A stretch of 64,000 nucleotides of DNA from Rahnella variigena (GCF_003610915.1 NZ_NSDJ01000001.1:1302001-1366000); one strand, 5' to 3'. Positions 48,487-58,321 are shown, counted from the first letter of the stretch. Program-made: numbers and translations. Notes: generated by a model from the sequence alone, not told the origin.

Positions 48487-49118
48487 CATGAAGATCATTC
48501 CATTGTCAGTGAGTCGAGGCCCCCTTTACTGGCGGGGTGATTGCCGCTGCCAGAGAACTGTATGCCTGTTCATGCTGCAAAGAAATAACCTGTTTATATT
48601 TACAGTAGTTTGTTGTCGGAACTGGAAGATGTCTCGCAAAATTCGCACAGAGAATCGGGGATATTCACCACCAGAACGATATCCATGAGATAAAAATTGA
48701 AATTGGTTAATTAATAACAGTATTTTCCGGATATTATTCTGGCGATTTTGAATTAACTCAAATTCAATGTAATAATATTAAGTGGTTGTCACGTAATGTC
48801 ATTATCACGCTGGCATGATTTACTTATTGATGCTATTTTTAGGATGTAATTGTTATTAAATATTTCAATGTTTTGTTCCGGCAAGTTTACAATTGCTCGT
48901 ATTTTTATCATGTTGTTCTGTATTTAATCACTAAAACATAAAAAATTTCTTATAGTTACATATCACAATACTATTGTTTACTAATTGCTCCCTATATATA
49001 ATTTTCTTATAAGGAACTTTCTGAATTTTCACTTTGTCCCCCGTCATACCTATGTTAATTATTTATACGCGGCGCAAGACCGCACACACATCACATAAAT
49101 AATAAAGACAGGGTAATA
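48487..49118. other. Porin upstream region
   Basis: 632 bases, strongly AT-rich in the second half. It should contain the porin promoter and a long 5' untranslated leader, typical of porin genes under OmpR and small-RNA control. I could not place the promoter or OmpR boxes with confidence. Confidence 0.4.
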
Positions 49119-50255
49119 ATGAGCAATTTAAAAGCGTCAATCTTAATTGGCGGCGTCGTGCTGTCGGCATTATCTACCAGCGCCCGGGCCGAGATTACTG
49201 TTTTAGATAAAAATCCTCAGAGTAATGCTTTGCTGGCGCCATTAAGCTTGCAGGTCGGTGGCAGCATCCGTCCTGAGTGGATTTTCAATAACGGTCCGGA
49301 GCCTGGCTATTATAAAAATGGTCACGATGGCGGCACCCGTTTCCGCTTCCGTGGTGATTATAAACTGACGCAAGACACCTCAGTCATCGCATACTACGAG
49401 CTGGGTGTGGACATGGCTAACCTGCTGGGCATGAATGGTCACTATCCGGAAGGTGGTCAGCGTGATACTCAGCGTCAGTTATATGCAGGCTTTAAAGATG
49501 ATCGCTACGGAACATTAACCTACGGCCACCAGTACGGTATTTATTATTCTGTCGTCGGGATTAAAAGTGACGTATGGGATAACGATGGTCATGCGGGCGG
49601 TACCGGTATTGGCATTAACGGCAGCTACGATGGTGCAAATAAGCCTAAAAACAGCATTAAATATACCAACGACTTTGGTCCTGTGACGTTATATGCCAAC
49701 TACTTATTACCTGAAGATGAAATTCAGGCGGGCGAGGATCAGCACTATCGCCGTAATAATGGTGGTGGTTTAGGCTTCGATTATAAACTCACCAAAGATT
49801 TGGTCTGGAGTGCGGCGTATAGCCTGACTGACGCCACGGTGAAAGATAACCAATATAACGAAAAAGATTATCACCAGCAGTTGTCTGGTACCGCATTGAC
49901 CTGGCAGCCAAACAACTGGTACATCGTCGGCACCGGCAGCTATTACAAAGATTTCGTGCCGAGCACCCGTGAAAATCCTGTTGAACATTATTTTGCTGGC
50001 AGCGGTTACGGCGTGGAAGGGTTCGTTGGTTATACCTTTAATTTCGACAAACCGTTCCTGAAATCTATCCAGCCATACGTTGCAGCCGATTCCCTGCAAC
50101 TGAAAGGCGGCGAAGAATATCACGCGAACCACGTCTATCTGGGCGCGGGTACCACCATCGGTTACGGTTTGTCTGTTTACGTGGAGCGCACATTAGCGCA
50201 CACCACCGACGACGAAGCAGACGCCACCTGGGTTACCGTCTTCTACGATTTCTAA
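49119..50255 (+). CDS. General porin, OmpC/OmpF-like
   Basis: A 378-aa outer-membrane porin. It has a signal peptide (MSNLKASILIGGVVLSALST, cleavage after ARA|EIT), repeated amphipathic beta strands, the family segment RQLYAGFKDDRYGTLTYGHQ with a constriction-loop region after it, and a C-terminal phenylalanine (VTVFYDF) required for BAM-dependent assembly. It differs from OmpC/OmpF in the N-terminal 30 residues of the mature protein. It is monocistronic, ended by a strong terminator. Confidence 0.9.
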   Translation: MSNLKASILIGGVVLSALSTSARAEITVLDKNPQSNALLAPLSLQVGGSIRPEWIFNNGPEPGYYKNGHDGGTRFRFRGDYKLTQDTSVIAYYELGVDMANLLGMNGHYPEGGQRDTQRQLYAGFKDDRYGTLTYGHQYGIYYSVVGIKSDVWDNDGHAGGTGIGINGSYDGANKPKNSIKYTNDFGPVTLYANYLLPEDEIQAGEDQHYRRNNGGGLGFDYKLTKDLVWSAAYSLTDATVKDNQYNEKDYHQQLSGTALTWQPNNWYIVGTGSYYKDFVPSTRENPVEHYFAGSGYGVEGFVGYTFNFDKPFLKSIQPYVAADSLQLKGGEEYHANHVYLGAGTTIGYGLSVYVERTLAHTTDDEADATWVTVFYDF

Positions 50256-50279
50256 TTCACACGCCTCGTGGTTTATCAG

Positions 50280-50305
50280 GCCAGCGCAGTTGCGCTGGCT
50301 TTTTT
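50280..50305 (+). terminator. Porin terminator
   Basis: GCCAGCGC, 4-base loop, GCGCTGGC, then six T. Confidence 0.92.
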
Positions 50306-50321
50306 ACGTCTGTGAATCTGC

Positions 50322-50543
50322 TTAGTGCGTGAGTGTTTCCGTCATTTCTATAGCCACCACGTCGTCATCGCTAAATGGCATTTCCAGCGTCTGATAAAGC
50401 ACTTCCAGCCGTTCACACAGAATATATCCCAGCAGGTCTTTCGCCTGCGGATTATCCAGCGACACAATGGCATAAGACAACGCACGACAGTGATCGACGA
50501 TCTCTTCCAGTTCCAGCGGGGTATTGTCGTAAAGGTTAGGCAT
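50322..50543 (-). CDS. Small conserved-looking protein, 73 aa
   Basis: A 73-aa acidic helical protein starting MPNLYDNTPLELEEIVDHC, with a good ribosome binding site (GGAG, 8 bases before ATG). No domain is recognised. The long structured region directly upstream (50550-50780) is its likely promoter and leader. Confidence 0.6.
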   Translation of the reverse strand: MPNLYDNTPLELEEIVDHCRALSYAIVSLDNPQAKDLLGYILCERLEVLYQTLEMPFSDDDVVAIEMTETLTH

Positions 50544-50549
50544 GTTGAG

Positions 50550-50780
50550 TACTCCAGAAAATAGTGAGTTTGCTACCACTGGAGACGCTAACCTCGGGGT
50601 GGTAGCTCAAACAGCGTTAGCGTTACCGGTTTTCTGGATCCGGTGCTTCGTGAGAAGCCACTGTCTGAGCCACCATAATTGGGGTGAGTGCAGACCGTAC
50701 CACATTGGCTCTATTTTCATAGAGTTGTAGGTACCAGAAAATGACAGAACGCTAATTCTGACTGCGGGTTTTGCCGCTGT
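50550..50780. promoter_or_regulatory. Structured intergenic region with multiple inverted repeats
   Basis: A concentrated set of inverted repeats lies upstream of the 73-aa gene: CTACCAC/GTGGTAG, ACGCTAAC/GTTAGCGT (perfect 8-mer pair), ACCGG/CCGGT, CAGA/TCTG, and the sequence CCAGAAAA in direct and inverted copies. Taken together this looks like a folded leader, an attenuator or an antisense-RNA control region of satellite-phage type. No protein frame is maintained: a + strand frame at 50704-50745 is interrupted by TGA. Confidence 0.4.
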
Positions 50781-51011
50781 GGGGAGAGTCTAATACGTGG
50801 GAATTTATACAGTGAGAGGAATTTTTAGGCAGTTTTCAGTTTTGCGAGATGTCTTGGAAAAGGGATGAAACTGAACGTGTAAATACGTTATTTACTGAGT
50901 CTTTCGAGAGGAAGAGTGGCCAAACTATTCAAAAATTAAATGCATAAGTTGTAAGCAATTAAGAACCCATTATACTTCCAACCTATTGATTCACTTAACA
51001 GGTATCAGTAG

Positions 51012-51845
51012 ATGATGGACGAAGAGATGTGTGTCGTTCTTGCGGAGAGTGATGACTCCAAATGGGATGACAAAACTGGCGAGCGATATCATTTTCCTAA
51101 GCAGTATCAAAAGTCACTCACCCCTGGAATGCGTTTTGTGTATTACAAAGGGAGGCTAAAGCCAGGGAACAAAGAGTATTCGTCAAAGCGCTTGTCAGAT
51201 GCACCGCACTATTTTGGGATCGGGCGAATAAGCGAGATCAGACCGGATGAAGCCGGTCATCTATATGCAGTACTGACAGAGTTTCAACCGTTTGAACAGG
51301 CTGTTCTGGCTAAAAATGACGGTGTTTATTATGAAGAAATTCCCGAGCAGCAAAAATCTAATTACTGGCGTTTTAGCGTTCGCCCCATTTCAGGGGAAGT
51401 CTTTGCTGATATTGCTGTTGCGTCTGCGCTAACTGAATCACGCTTTATTATGGACGACATCGAGAGTGAAGAAATCCTTCAAGAAGATGCAACCGATGAG
51501 GAATCTCTGGTTTCATATGAGGAAGGGAAGAAAACTTCGAAGTTCGTTACAAAGTATGAAAGAAACCCAAAGTTGAAGAAGCTGGCAAAAAGTATACATG
51601 GCACTACCTGCTTCGCTTGTGGCTTCAACTTCGGTGATTTTTACGGGGAATATGCAAAGGACTTTATTCATATTCATCACGTTGTACCTGTTTCAGAATT
51701 TGGGATGTCTAAGATTGTAAACCCCAAAACAGATCTCGTTCCCGTCTGCGCTAACTGCCATGGGATCATACATCGCAAAAAAGATCGTACGCTCTCGATT
51801 GATGAGCTGAAAGATATGATTGCCGCGAGTAAGAAAACGCCCTAA
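51012..51845 (+). CDS. HNH endonuclease with N-terminal putative modified-base-reader domain
   Basis: A 277-aa protein with a C-terminal HNH nuclease domain (about 195-270): zinc-binding CFACGF, catalytic IHHVVPVSEF, and VCANCHGIIHR. The N-terminal 150 residues contain YHFPKQY...PGMRFVYYKG, a pattern I associate with EVE/PUA-like domains that bind modified bases in type IV restriction enzymes. That assignment is tentative. If right, the protein would cleave DNA carrying modified cytosines, protecting against phages with modified genomes. It stands alone, convergent with budB, and shares the terminator at 51834. Confidence 0.75.
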   Translation: MMDEEMCVVLAESDDSKWDDKTGERYHFPKQYQKSLTPGMRFVYYKGRLKPGNKEYSSKRLSDAPHYFGIGRISEIRPDEAGHLYAVLTEFQPFEQAVLAKNDGVYYEEIPEQQKSNYWRFSVRPISGEVFADIAVASALTESRFIMDDIESEEILQEDATDEESLVSYEEGKKTSKFVTKYERNPKLKKLAKSIHGTTCFACGFNFGDFYGEYAKDFIHIHHVVPVSEFGMSKIVNPKTDLVPVCANCHGIIHRKKDRTLSIDELKDMIAASKKTP

Positions 51846-51857
51846 CAAGGGCGTTTT
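51834..51857. terminator. Bidirectional terminator between HNH gene and budB
   Basis: Perfect 10-bp stem AAAACGCCCT / AGGGCGTTTT with 4-base loop; the left arm overlaps the last codons of the HNH gene. The A and T ends serve both convergent genes. Confidence 0.85.
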
Positions 51858-51877
51858 AACCTTTCCTGAAATCACCC

Positions 51878-53554
51878 CTAAAAAATCCTTCCCATCTCCA
51901 GTTGTCCCATCAGTAGCGCGTTATCACTGTAATCCACCGGGACGGCGACGACGGCGGGGCCTTGTACGTCCATGGCGGCGCGGAGGGTGCTTTCCAGCGT
52001 TTCGGCGGAGGTGACGGCGAATCCTTTGGCGCCGAAGGCGTCGGCGTAAGCTTTGAAATCGATCGGGCCGAACTGGATGCCGGAGGTGCGCTGGTATTTT
52101 TTCTCTTCCTGAATCGCCACCATGTTGTAGGCCTCATCGACCCAGATGATGTGCAGCAGGTTGACGCCCAGACGGACGGCGGTTTCCAGTTCCATGCTTG
52201 ATTGCATAAAGCCACCGTCGCCGGATACGGAAACCACTTTTCGGCCAGGATCGACCAGCGCGGCGCCGATTGCCCATGGCAGTGCGACGCCCATGGTTTG
52301 CTGACCGTTGGAAATCAGCACCTGACGGGCGCGGAAGCTGTAAAGGTAGCGGGCGATCCAGATGTGGAAACTGCCCATATCGACGCACAGGGTGACGTCG
52401 CTGTTGACGATGTCCTGCATCGCACGCACCAGACGCAGCGGGTGGATCGCAAACTGGTTCAGGCTTCGGCCTTTCTGGGCCAGCAGTTCACGTTGCTGGC
52501 GGCGATCCTCAAGGATCTCGACAGCAGAGGCGCTCAGATCGATGCGTTGCGGGATCTGTTCGGTCAGCAGATCCAATGTGTCGGCGATGTCGCCCACCAG
52601 CTCAACGTCCGGCAGATAGTCGCTGTCGGTTTCGGCGGGCATCACGTCGATATGTACCAGTTCGGCGGTGCCGTTACTCCATTGCGCCGGTTCATACTCG
52701 ACCGGGCTGTAACCGATGGTGATCACCAGATCTGCATTGCGAAGCAGGCGGTCACCGGCCTGATTGTTGAACAGACCGACGCGTCCGGCGAAGCGGTGGA
52801 AGGAAGCCTGATCGATAACGCCCGCCGCCTGATAGGTGCTGGTGACCGGCAGATCGCTTTTGTGCAGCAGACGTCGGATCGCTTCGGCGTTACGTGGCTG
52901 GCTGGCCATCAGGCCGAGCAGCAGCACCGGATTTTTGGCCTGTTTCAGTAACTGTGCGACCTGCAATATCGCGTCGTGCGGCGCGCTGCCCAGTACCGGC
53001 GGTTGCGAGGTGAGTAATTTACCGCTGGTCGGTTCATTGACGATATCCATCGGCAGGCTGATAAATGCCGCACCCGGACGCCCGAACTCGGCGGCGCGAA
53101 AACCGTTCGCCAGCACTTCGGCCAGCGCAGAAGGCGAGGTGACTTCGGCGGAATACTTGGTGACCGGGCGGAACATCGCCACGGTGTCCATGGTCTGGTG
53201 CACCTGTTTGACGTGGTCGGCGCGTTTAACGGCACCGCCGAGTGCGACCAGCGGATCGCCTTCGGATGTCGCGGTGGCGACGCCGGTGATCAGGTTCGAG
53301 CAGCCGGGGCCGGAGGTGACCAGCGCGACGCCTGCTTTACCTGTCAGGCGGCCAACGGCACCGGCCATAAAGGCGGCGTTGGCTTCGTGGCGTACCGGAA
53401 TAGTTTTGATGGGGGAATCGACCAGCGAATCAAATACGCGGTCGATTTTTGCGCCGGGAATGCCGAAGACGTGTTTGACACCCTGTGCTTCAAGCTGCGC
53501 GACGACCAGATCCGCACCACATTTCCAGTCGGTTTTACTGTCTGAGTTTTTCAT
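51878..53554 (-). CDS. budB: Catabolic acetolactate synthase
   Basis: A thiamine-diphosphate enzyme that condenses two pyruvates to alpha-acetolactate in the fermentative acetoin/butanediol pathway. The 558-aa product has the GIPGAKID N-terminus, the catalytic glutamate region ([11 protein letters not shown]) and the ThDP motif [21 protein letters not shown]. It is the FAD-independent catabolic type, with no separate regulatory subunit nearby. The start at 53554 is preferred because AAGG lies 9 bases before it; a start at 53563 would abut the binding site. It follows budA by 18-27 bases. No budC (butanediol dehydrogenase) follows. Confidence 0.95.
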   Translation of the reverse strand: MKNSDSKTDWKCGADLVVAQLEAQGVKHVFGIPGAKIDRVFDSLVDSPIKTIPVRHEANAAFMAGAVGRLTGKAGVALVTSGPGCSNLITGVATATSEGDPLVALGGAVKRADHVKQVHQTMDTVAMFRPVTKYSAEVTSPSALAEVLANGFRAAEFGRPGAAFISLPMDIVNEPTSGKLLTSQPPVLGSAPHDAILQVAQLLKQAKNPVLLLGLMASQPRNAEAIRRLLHKSDLPVTSTYQAAGVIDQASFHRFAGRVGLFNNQAGDRLLRNADLVITIGYSPVEYEPAQWSNGTAELVHIDVMPAETDSDYLPDVELVGDIADTLDLLTEQIPQRIDLSASAVEILEDRRQQRELLAQKGRSLNQFAIHPLRLVRAMQDIVNSDVTLCVDMGSFHIWIARYLYSFRARQVLISNGQQTMGVALPWAIGAALVDPGRKVVSVSGDGGFMQSSMELETAVRLGVNLLHIIWVDEAYNMVAIQEEKKYQRTSGIQFGPIDFKAYADAFGAKGFAVTSAETLESTLRAAMDVQGPAVVAVPVDYSDNALLMGQLEMGRIF

Positions 53555-53581
53555 GGTTTTCATCCTTCTTTCTGCGGTCTG

Positions 53582-54364
53582 TTAACTTTCAACCGACTGA
53601 ATCGCATCATTTAAATCATCAGGGCATAAGTTGGCGTGCAGGAAATCGCTGTCCTGCGGAAAGTCGATCAATAGCTTTTCGACCGTGCCGAAGGTCAGCA
53701 CGCCGCGCTCAACCTGATAATCCAGCACATGGCCACCGCTGCTGCGTTCCTGATTGATAAAATGCTCGTGATAGCCCGCCACGTTAATGCCCTGCATATA
53801 GGCCGGTGTCAGAAATCCAATCAGCACGCCCTGGCTGTGTTCGATATGAAACGTCGGCTGGGCTTCGATGGCTTCCAGCATCGGTTTATACGGGCGGTGC
53901 TGTTCCGGCACGGTACGGGTCTCGACGCGGCTGAACTCGCCATCAATGCGCAGGGCGCAGAAGGTGTTCTGGCTGGCGACGACGTCGTCGATCACCTTAT
54001 GGATTTGCTCGCGGGTATGCGGGTGGTCAATCACGTATTCATCAGTCGGGTTAAAGAATGTCATGACGGCGAACGGTGTTTTTTGTTCAGGAAGGGCGCG
54101 CCGGGCGCTGCCGTCGCCGCGTAACTGGAAGATGTTGCTGTTGAACGCGATCAGTTCGCCGTCGAGATGGTTGAAGGTACCGAGACCAAAATCGCCGTGT
54201 TCCAGCAGGTCTGCCATGGTGGTGTCGCCTTCATACACACCGCTCAGCAGGGCGCTCATCAGCGACGACTGATACAAAACGCGGTCAGGATGCTGATGTT
54301 TAAACGCTGTTGCGGTGCGGGCAATGTCCGCCACGCAGGAGCAGGATTCGGAATGGTTTTTCAT
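53582..54364 (-). CDS. budA: Alpha-acetolactate decarboxylase
   Basis: Converts alpha-acetolactate to acetoin and CO2, a metalloenzyme. The 260-aa protein has the metal-ligand region GYHEHFINQERSSGGHVLDY and the FGTFNHLDGEL block. It is the first gene of budAB, divergent from budR. The operon makes neutral products and limits acidification during sugar fermentation. Confidence 0.95.
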   Translation of the reverse strand: MKNHSESCSCVADIARTATAFKHQHPDRVLYQSSLMSALLSGVYEGDTTMADLLEHGDFGLGTFNHLDGELIAFNSNIFQLRGDGSARRALPEQKTPFAVMTFFNPTDEYVIDHPHTREQIHKVIDDVVASQNTFCALRIDGEFSRVETRTVPEQHRPYKPMLEAIEAQPTFHIEHSQGVLIGFLTPAYMQGINVAGYHEHFINQERSSGGHVLDYQVERGVLTFGTVEKLLIDFPQDSDFLHANLCPDDLNDAIQSVES

Positions 54365-54467
54365 GCAGGGGTCTCCATCGAATAATTAACTTTGCTAACT
54401 AAAAGGTTGACCCCATTCCGCCCTGAGTTCCAATATGAGGAGGTGTTCACTTTGAGACGTTTTTGAT

Positions 54468-55355
54468 ATGGAACTTCGTCACCTGCGCTATTTTGTCGCG
54501 GTAGCAGAGACGGGACACTTCACCCGTGCTGCCGAACAGCTTGGGATCTCCCAGCCTCCGCTGAGCCAGCAAATCCAGCGGCTCGAACATGAAATCGGTA
54601 CCCCTTTACTCAAACGCCTGACCCGTGGCGTCGAGCTGACCGAAGCCGGAAAAGTGCTGTACGACGACGCACAAACCATCATCAAACTGACCGATGCCGC
54701 CCTTGAGCGCACCCGCGCCGTTGCGCGTGGTATGAACGGTACGCTGCGACTCGGCTTTGCCACGTCGACAGCGTTTAACCCGCAGGTTTTTGCGTTGCTG
54801 CATCGCTTTCGGGATAAATATCCGGGCATGGTTCTCGAACCGCTGGAAAAGGATATGGCGGGGCTGATGACGGCTATGAGCGAGGGCGCGCTGGATGCGG
54901 CGTTTATCCGTCTGCCATGCGAGCGCAGCAAAGAGTTCAGTTTTAAGGTGCTGGATATCGAGGAAATGATGGTGGCGCTGCCCAAAACCCATCCGCTCAG
55001 TCAGGGAAAGGAAGTCCGGCTGTCGGCGCTGCGCCACGATACGCTGATCACCTTCCCGCGAGATTTATCGCCGGGGCTTTATGATGCCGTCACGCATGCG
55101 TGTGAAGAGGCTGGATTTTCGCCGCGCTACGGGCAGCAGTGTCCGCAGATTACCTCGGCGCTGAGTATGGTGGCGACAGGATTTGGTTACGCGCTGATAC
55201 CGGCGTCGCTGAGTAAGATTGATGAAGCCAATGTGAGGTGTCTGCCCCTGGCAGGGCAGACATTAACAACGCAGATCGCGCTCGCCTGGCGCAGAACGGA
55301 TAACTGCAAGGCGGCGCTGCATCTGGTGGGATTGTTGTCGGTTAAACCACAATAA
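54468..55355 (+). CDS. budR: LysR-type activator of the bud operon
   Basis: A 295-aa LysR-type regulator. The N-terminal winged helix-turn-helix (MELRHLRYFVAVAETGHFTR, AAEQLGISQPPLSQQIQRLE) precedes an effector domain. It is divergent from budA with 103 bases between, which should contain the LysR box and the promoters; BudR/AlsR activates budAB in response to acetate and low oxygen in related bacteria. Its 3' end overlaps the convergent yfiB by 14 bases. Confidence 0.9.
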   Translation: MELRHLRYFVAVAETGHFTRAAEQLGISQPPLSQQIQRLEHEIGTPLLKRLTRGVELTEAGKVLYDDAQTIIKLTDAALERTRAVARGMNGTLRLGFATSTAFNPQVFALLHRFRDKYPGMVLEPLEKDMAGLMTAMSEGALDAAFIRLPCERSKEFSFKVLDIEEMMVALPKTHPLSQGKEVRLSALRHDTLITFPRDLSPGLYDAVTHACEEAGFSPRYGQQCPQITSALSMVATGFGYALIPASLSKIDEANVRCLPLAGQTLTTQIALAWRRTDNCKAALHLVGLLSVKPQ

Positions 55356-55845
55356 TCACAGACACGCGGCGGTTCTGAGCGCGTCCGGCCTGGGTTTTAT
55401 TGCTGGCGACAGGTTTGCTCTGGCCCAGTCCACGGGTATGGATATTGGCGCGCGGCATTCCGGCATCGGCAAAGGCGGCGGCGACGGTGTCAGCGCGGCG
55501 CAGCGACAGATCGTTGTTGTACGCCGGATCACCGTAGTTATCGGTATGGCCGTCGAGATTGACCTTGTTCAGGCCGACGTGCAGAAGTTCGCCCGCCAGT
55601 TTTTCTACTGACTGCTTACTTTCGGCGGAAAGCTTATCCTGATTATTGCCAAACAGAACTTTGGCATCCAGTCCCAGTTCCCAGCCCGCATCGGTTTGCG
55701 AGAAACCGTTCTTTTGCAGCACGGCGATTTGTTCCGGTGTTAATCCCGCAGGTTTACTCTGACAGGCGGCCAGCAGCACAATGCACAGCCCCATTGCGGC
55801 GAACTGATACCAGGATTTGAACGTATTGCAGGTCTTCATAGTCAT
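55342..55845 (-). CDS. yfiB: OmpA-family lipoprotein YfiB
   Basis: A 167-aa outer-membrane lipoprotein: signal sequence with lipobox LLAAC, then a C-terminal OmpA-like peptidoglycan-binding domain (NLDGHTDNYGDPAYNNDLSL followed by RRADTVAAAF). In the YfiBNR system YfiB sequesters the repressor YfiR and so releases the diguanylate cyclase YfiN. It is the third gene of the yfiR-yfiN-yfiB operon; AAGGA precedes the start. Confidence 0.9.
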   Translation of the reverse strand: MTMKTCNTFKSWYQFAAMGLCIVLLAACQSKPAGLTPEQIAVLQKNGFSQTDAGWELGLDAKVLFGNNQDKLSAESKQSVEKLAGELLHVGLNKVNLDGHTDNYGDPAYNNDLSLRRADTVAAAFADAGMPRANIHTRGLGQSKPVASNKTQAGRAQNRRVSVIIVV

Positions 55846-55854
55846 TAATTCCTT

Positions 55855-57135
55855 TTAGTGTTTCATCGCGACAGGAAGCGGCATGCCTGAAGACACATGC
55901 CAGCAGCTGCCGGATATTCTTTTAGAGCGATACATGGCCTCATCGGCCTTTTCGAGAATTTCTTTCGCACTGTTTGCCTGTGAAGGCGAAAGCGCAATGC
56001 CGATGCTGAGTGACACATCCAGCGTTTTGTTGTTGAGCAAAATGACCGGCGTTTTCATGATCTCGACAATCCGCTCGGCGAACGCCACCGCTTCCGCGGT
56101 AGAGATCATCGGTTCAAGCAGAATGGCAAATTCATCGCCGCCCAGACGGGCCAGCACATCCCCCTTACGCAGAGTTTTTGCCAGTCTTTCGCCAATCACC
56201 ATCAGCACCCGGTCGCCGGCGGCGTGCCCGAGTGAGTCATTGATTTCCTTAAAATTATCAACATCGATGAACAGCAACGCCAGCGATAGCGGTGCGCGCA
56301 CCGGATTGAAACACTGATTAAGGGTATCAATGAAAAACGCGCGATTATGCAGACCGGTCAGGCCGTCGTGCAACGCTTTTTTTGTCAGCGAAACGTTCTC
56401 GTTCCTCATATGATTTTCCCAGGCTTCCAGCTCGGTCAGCAGGCTGTTGAAGTCCTGGCTCAGTGTATGCAGCTCGACTATTGGCGCGGAAGGAACGCGC
56501 AGACTAAACGACCGGTTAGCACTGACTTCATGGGTGACATGCGTAATGTGGCCGAGGGCATCGACAATGCCTTTTTGCATCCGGCGGGAAAAATACAGCG
56601 CGACCAGCGCGGTCAGCACCAGACAACCGAGCAGGCTCAGGATAGTTTCCGCCAGGAAGCCAATCAGACTGCTGCCGTTACCCTCAAGCCAGATGGTGCC
56701 GATGACCGAGCCGGAATGCACCACCGGTACGGTCACAGGGTCCGGAAACGCCACATGGCCGACGAACTGACCCAGTTTGTCCCAGTTGCTGTTGATCGGG
56801 CGTTGCCACTCGGTGAATGTCGCGCCCGCCGGCGTCAGAATTTTAGCCTGCGTGAAATCGCCACGTCTGGCGATAAATTCCAGCGAGTCATGCGCCGCCG
56901 AAGGGTCATTAAAGACCAGTGCCGCTTCCGTGGTGTAACCGATGGCGCGCGCAGTCAGTTGCAGATTGCTTTCCGCGTGAGAGCGCAGGGCGATTAACGC
57001 CAGCAACGTCAGCAGGAAACCGGCGAGACCGATCGCCGTTAAAATCACAATCACATGAATTCGGTTCAGTGCAGCGCTCAGCGTCGGACGCTGGCCTGAC
57101 TGTTCAACCTCAGGAACAGGAATTTTGTTTTTCAT
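55855..57135 (-). CDS. dgcN: Diguanylate cyclase DgcN (YfiN)
   Basis: Makes cyclic di-GMP from GTP. The 426-aa protein has two membrane segments flanking a periplasmic CHASE8-type domain (about 40-150), a HAMP-like region, and a C-terminal GGDEF domain with an intact catalytic RLGGDEFAILL. An inhibitory RxxD I-site lies five residues before it (RKGD). Periplasmic YfiR holds it off. The start at 57135 has AAGGAG and lies 2 bases after the yfiR stop; the longer frame to 57252 runs into yfiR. Confidence 0.93.
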   Translation of the reverse strand: MKNKIPVPEVEQSGQRPTLSAALNRIHVIVILTAIGLAGFLLTLLALIALRSHAESNLQLTARAIGYTTEAALVFNDPSAAHDSLEFIARRGDFTQAKILTPAGATFTEWQRPINSNWDKLGQFVGHVAFPDPVTVPVVHSGSVIGTIWLEGNGSSLIGFLAETILSLLGCLVLTALVALYFSRRMQKGIVDALGHITHVTHEVSANRSFSLRVPSAPIVELHTLSQDFNSLLTELEAWENHMRNENVSLTKKALHDGLTGLHNRAFFIDTLNQCFNPVRAPLSLALLFIDVDNFKEINDSLGHAAGDRVLMVIGERLAKTLRKGDVLARLGGDEFAILLEPMISTAEAVAFAERIVEIMKTPVILLNNKTLDVSLSIGIALSPSQANSAKEILEKADEAMYRSKRISGSCWHVSSGMPLPVAMKH

Positions 57136-57137
57136 GG

Positions 57138-57725
57138 TCACTCCTTTTCCCTGGCAAGTTGTAATACGGCGGGATTTACCCGCACGCCGCTGCGGGACAG
57201 CGTGTCCAGATTCAATTTGAATCCGGTATGAAGTGGCGTCATCACCAGACAAAATGCATTCAGTAATGCACAGGCATCATCCTGTTCACCGATAGTGAGA
57301 ATTGCATGGCCTTCCAGGCGCTGATGTAAATCTGCCTGCTGTTCCGTTGTCATGTTGCCGGAATAAATAGCGTCGCACTCAGATGTGAGCAGCGGGCTGT
57401 CGAACGGAAGCGTCATGACTTTGAGTGGCCGGCCGGTGAATGCGCTGCCATCAGGGGTGAGTTGCGCGGCGTATTTCACGGGAGGGATGATGCAAAGCGT
57501 TAAGACGGAAGTGGGCGTTGCGCCTGGCCAGCGCGAATAGCTCAGGATGCCATTGACGGTCTGCGCGACAGCCGCATCCGCCTGCGGATCGCTGTCTTGT
57601 GCAACACCCGATGTCAGCGGAGCGACCATCAGCATCAGCAGCAGGACAATGCCATACGCAGCCTTAATAAAACGGCGTAGTGATATCCCTGCTGGCGGGC
57701 AAAAAGGTGATCGGGCTTTTCCCAT
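57138..57725 (-). CDS. yfiR: Periplasmic repressor YfiR of the diguanylate cyclase
   Basis: A 195-aa DUF4154 protein exported to the periplasm, where it binds and inhibits YfiN. A long N-terminal segment (MGKARSPF..., hydrophobic from about 23 to 40) acts as signal peptide, ending near SGVAQ. The mature domain shows the YfiR pattern ILSYSRWPGATPTSVLTLCI and the cysteine-bearing DDACALLNAFCLVM. The start at 57725 fits this signal peptide; a frame to 57935 would add 70 residues with no export signal in front. First gene of the yfiRNB operon. Confidence 0.85.
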   Translation of the reverse strand: MGKARSPFCPPAGISLRRFIKAAYGIVLLLMLMVAPLTSGVAQDSDPQADAAVAQTVNGILSYSRWPGATPTSVLTLCIIPPVKYAAQLTPDGSAFTGRPLKVMTLPFDSPLLTSECDAIYSGNMTTEQQADLHQRLEGHAILTIGEQDDACALLNAFCLVMTPLHTGFKLNLDTLSRSGVRVNPAVLQLAREKE

Positions 57726-58321
57726 TGAGTCGCTCTGTGTTTCTTCCGGTTGAAATGATTTCCGCAGCGTAAGAATAACTTTATCGGCAATAGTTCCGAA
57801 AGCGTAAGTGGAAAAATTTTCCTTCTGTAACTGCGGTCGCGTTGTGGCGTATTTTTTACACAAGTCAGAAAACAGAGGAAATTCAGAAGGAATATTAACG
57901 TATTCCGTTTTATCGAGGGAAATTTTAGTGGTCAATTTATGAACGATTTAGTTCAGGGAGTCAGACTATAAATAATACATGTTGCTTGTATTTCAATCGT
58001 TATTTAAATAATAGTCACGGGCATAACAAAATATCACAAAAAATAGATGTTACCGTAATCACTATTTGATGAATTTAAATTAGAGAAAATGTTAATGGTT
58101 TGGAATTTAAAGGAATATCAGTCCGCGTTTTAAAGATATTCGTGACCATGATCTCAAAGCTACGCGGTTATCCAGATTTTTATGCTGCTGATAGGTATCA
58201 TGCCCGCATTAATGGTATGTTTTATCCGTCAGGGTGGTTTTTTTGATGACGGGTGCAGTAAAAAAACATCAACCATTCCTGGGGAAACGGAATTATTTTT
58301 ATAATTAGGTGCTGAGGAATC
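57726..58321. other. Divergent yfiR / sdaC intergenic region
   Basis: 596 bases, AT-rich. It should contain the promoters of yfiRNB (minus) and sdaCB (plus). A CRP-like site at 58141 is listed separately. A T-rich segment after GTCAGGGTGG near 58230 may be part of a leader structure. No gene is supported. Confidence 0.5.
58141..58156 (+). promoter_or_regulatory. Candidate CRP site upstream of sdaC
   Basis: CGTGACCATGATCTCA matches the CRP half-sites TGTGA-N6-TCACA at 8 of 10 positions. The sdaC promoter of E. coli is CRP-dependent, so a site here is expected. It lies about 165 bases before the start codon. Confidence 0.4.

Noticed and set aside
48443..48688. 81-codon + strand frame before the porin
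   Set aside because: It overlaps the opposite-strand 110-aa gene and has no family signal.
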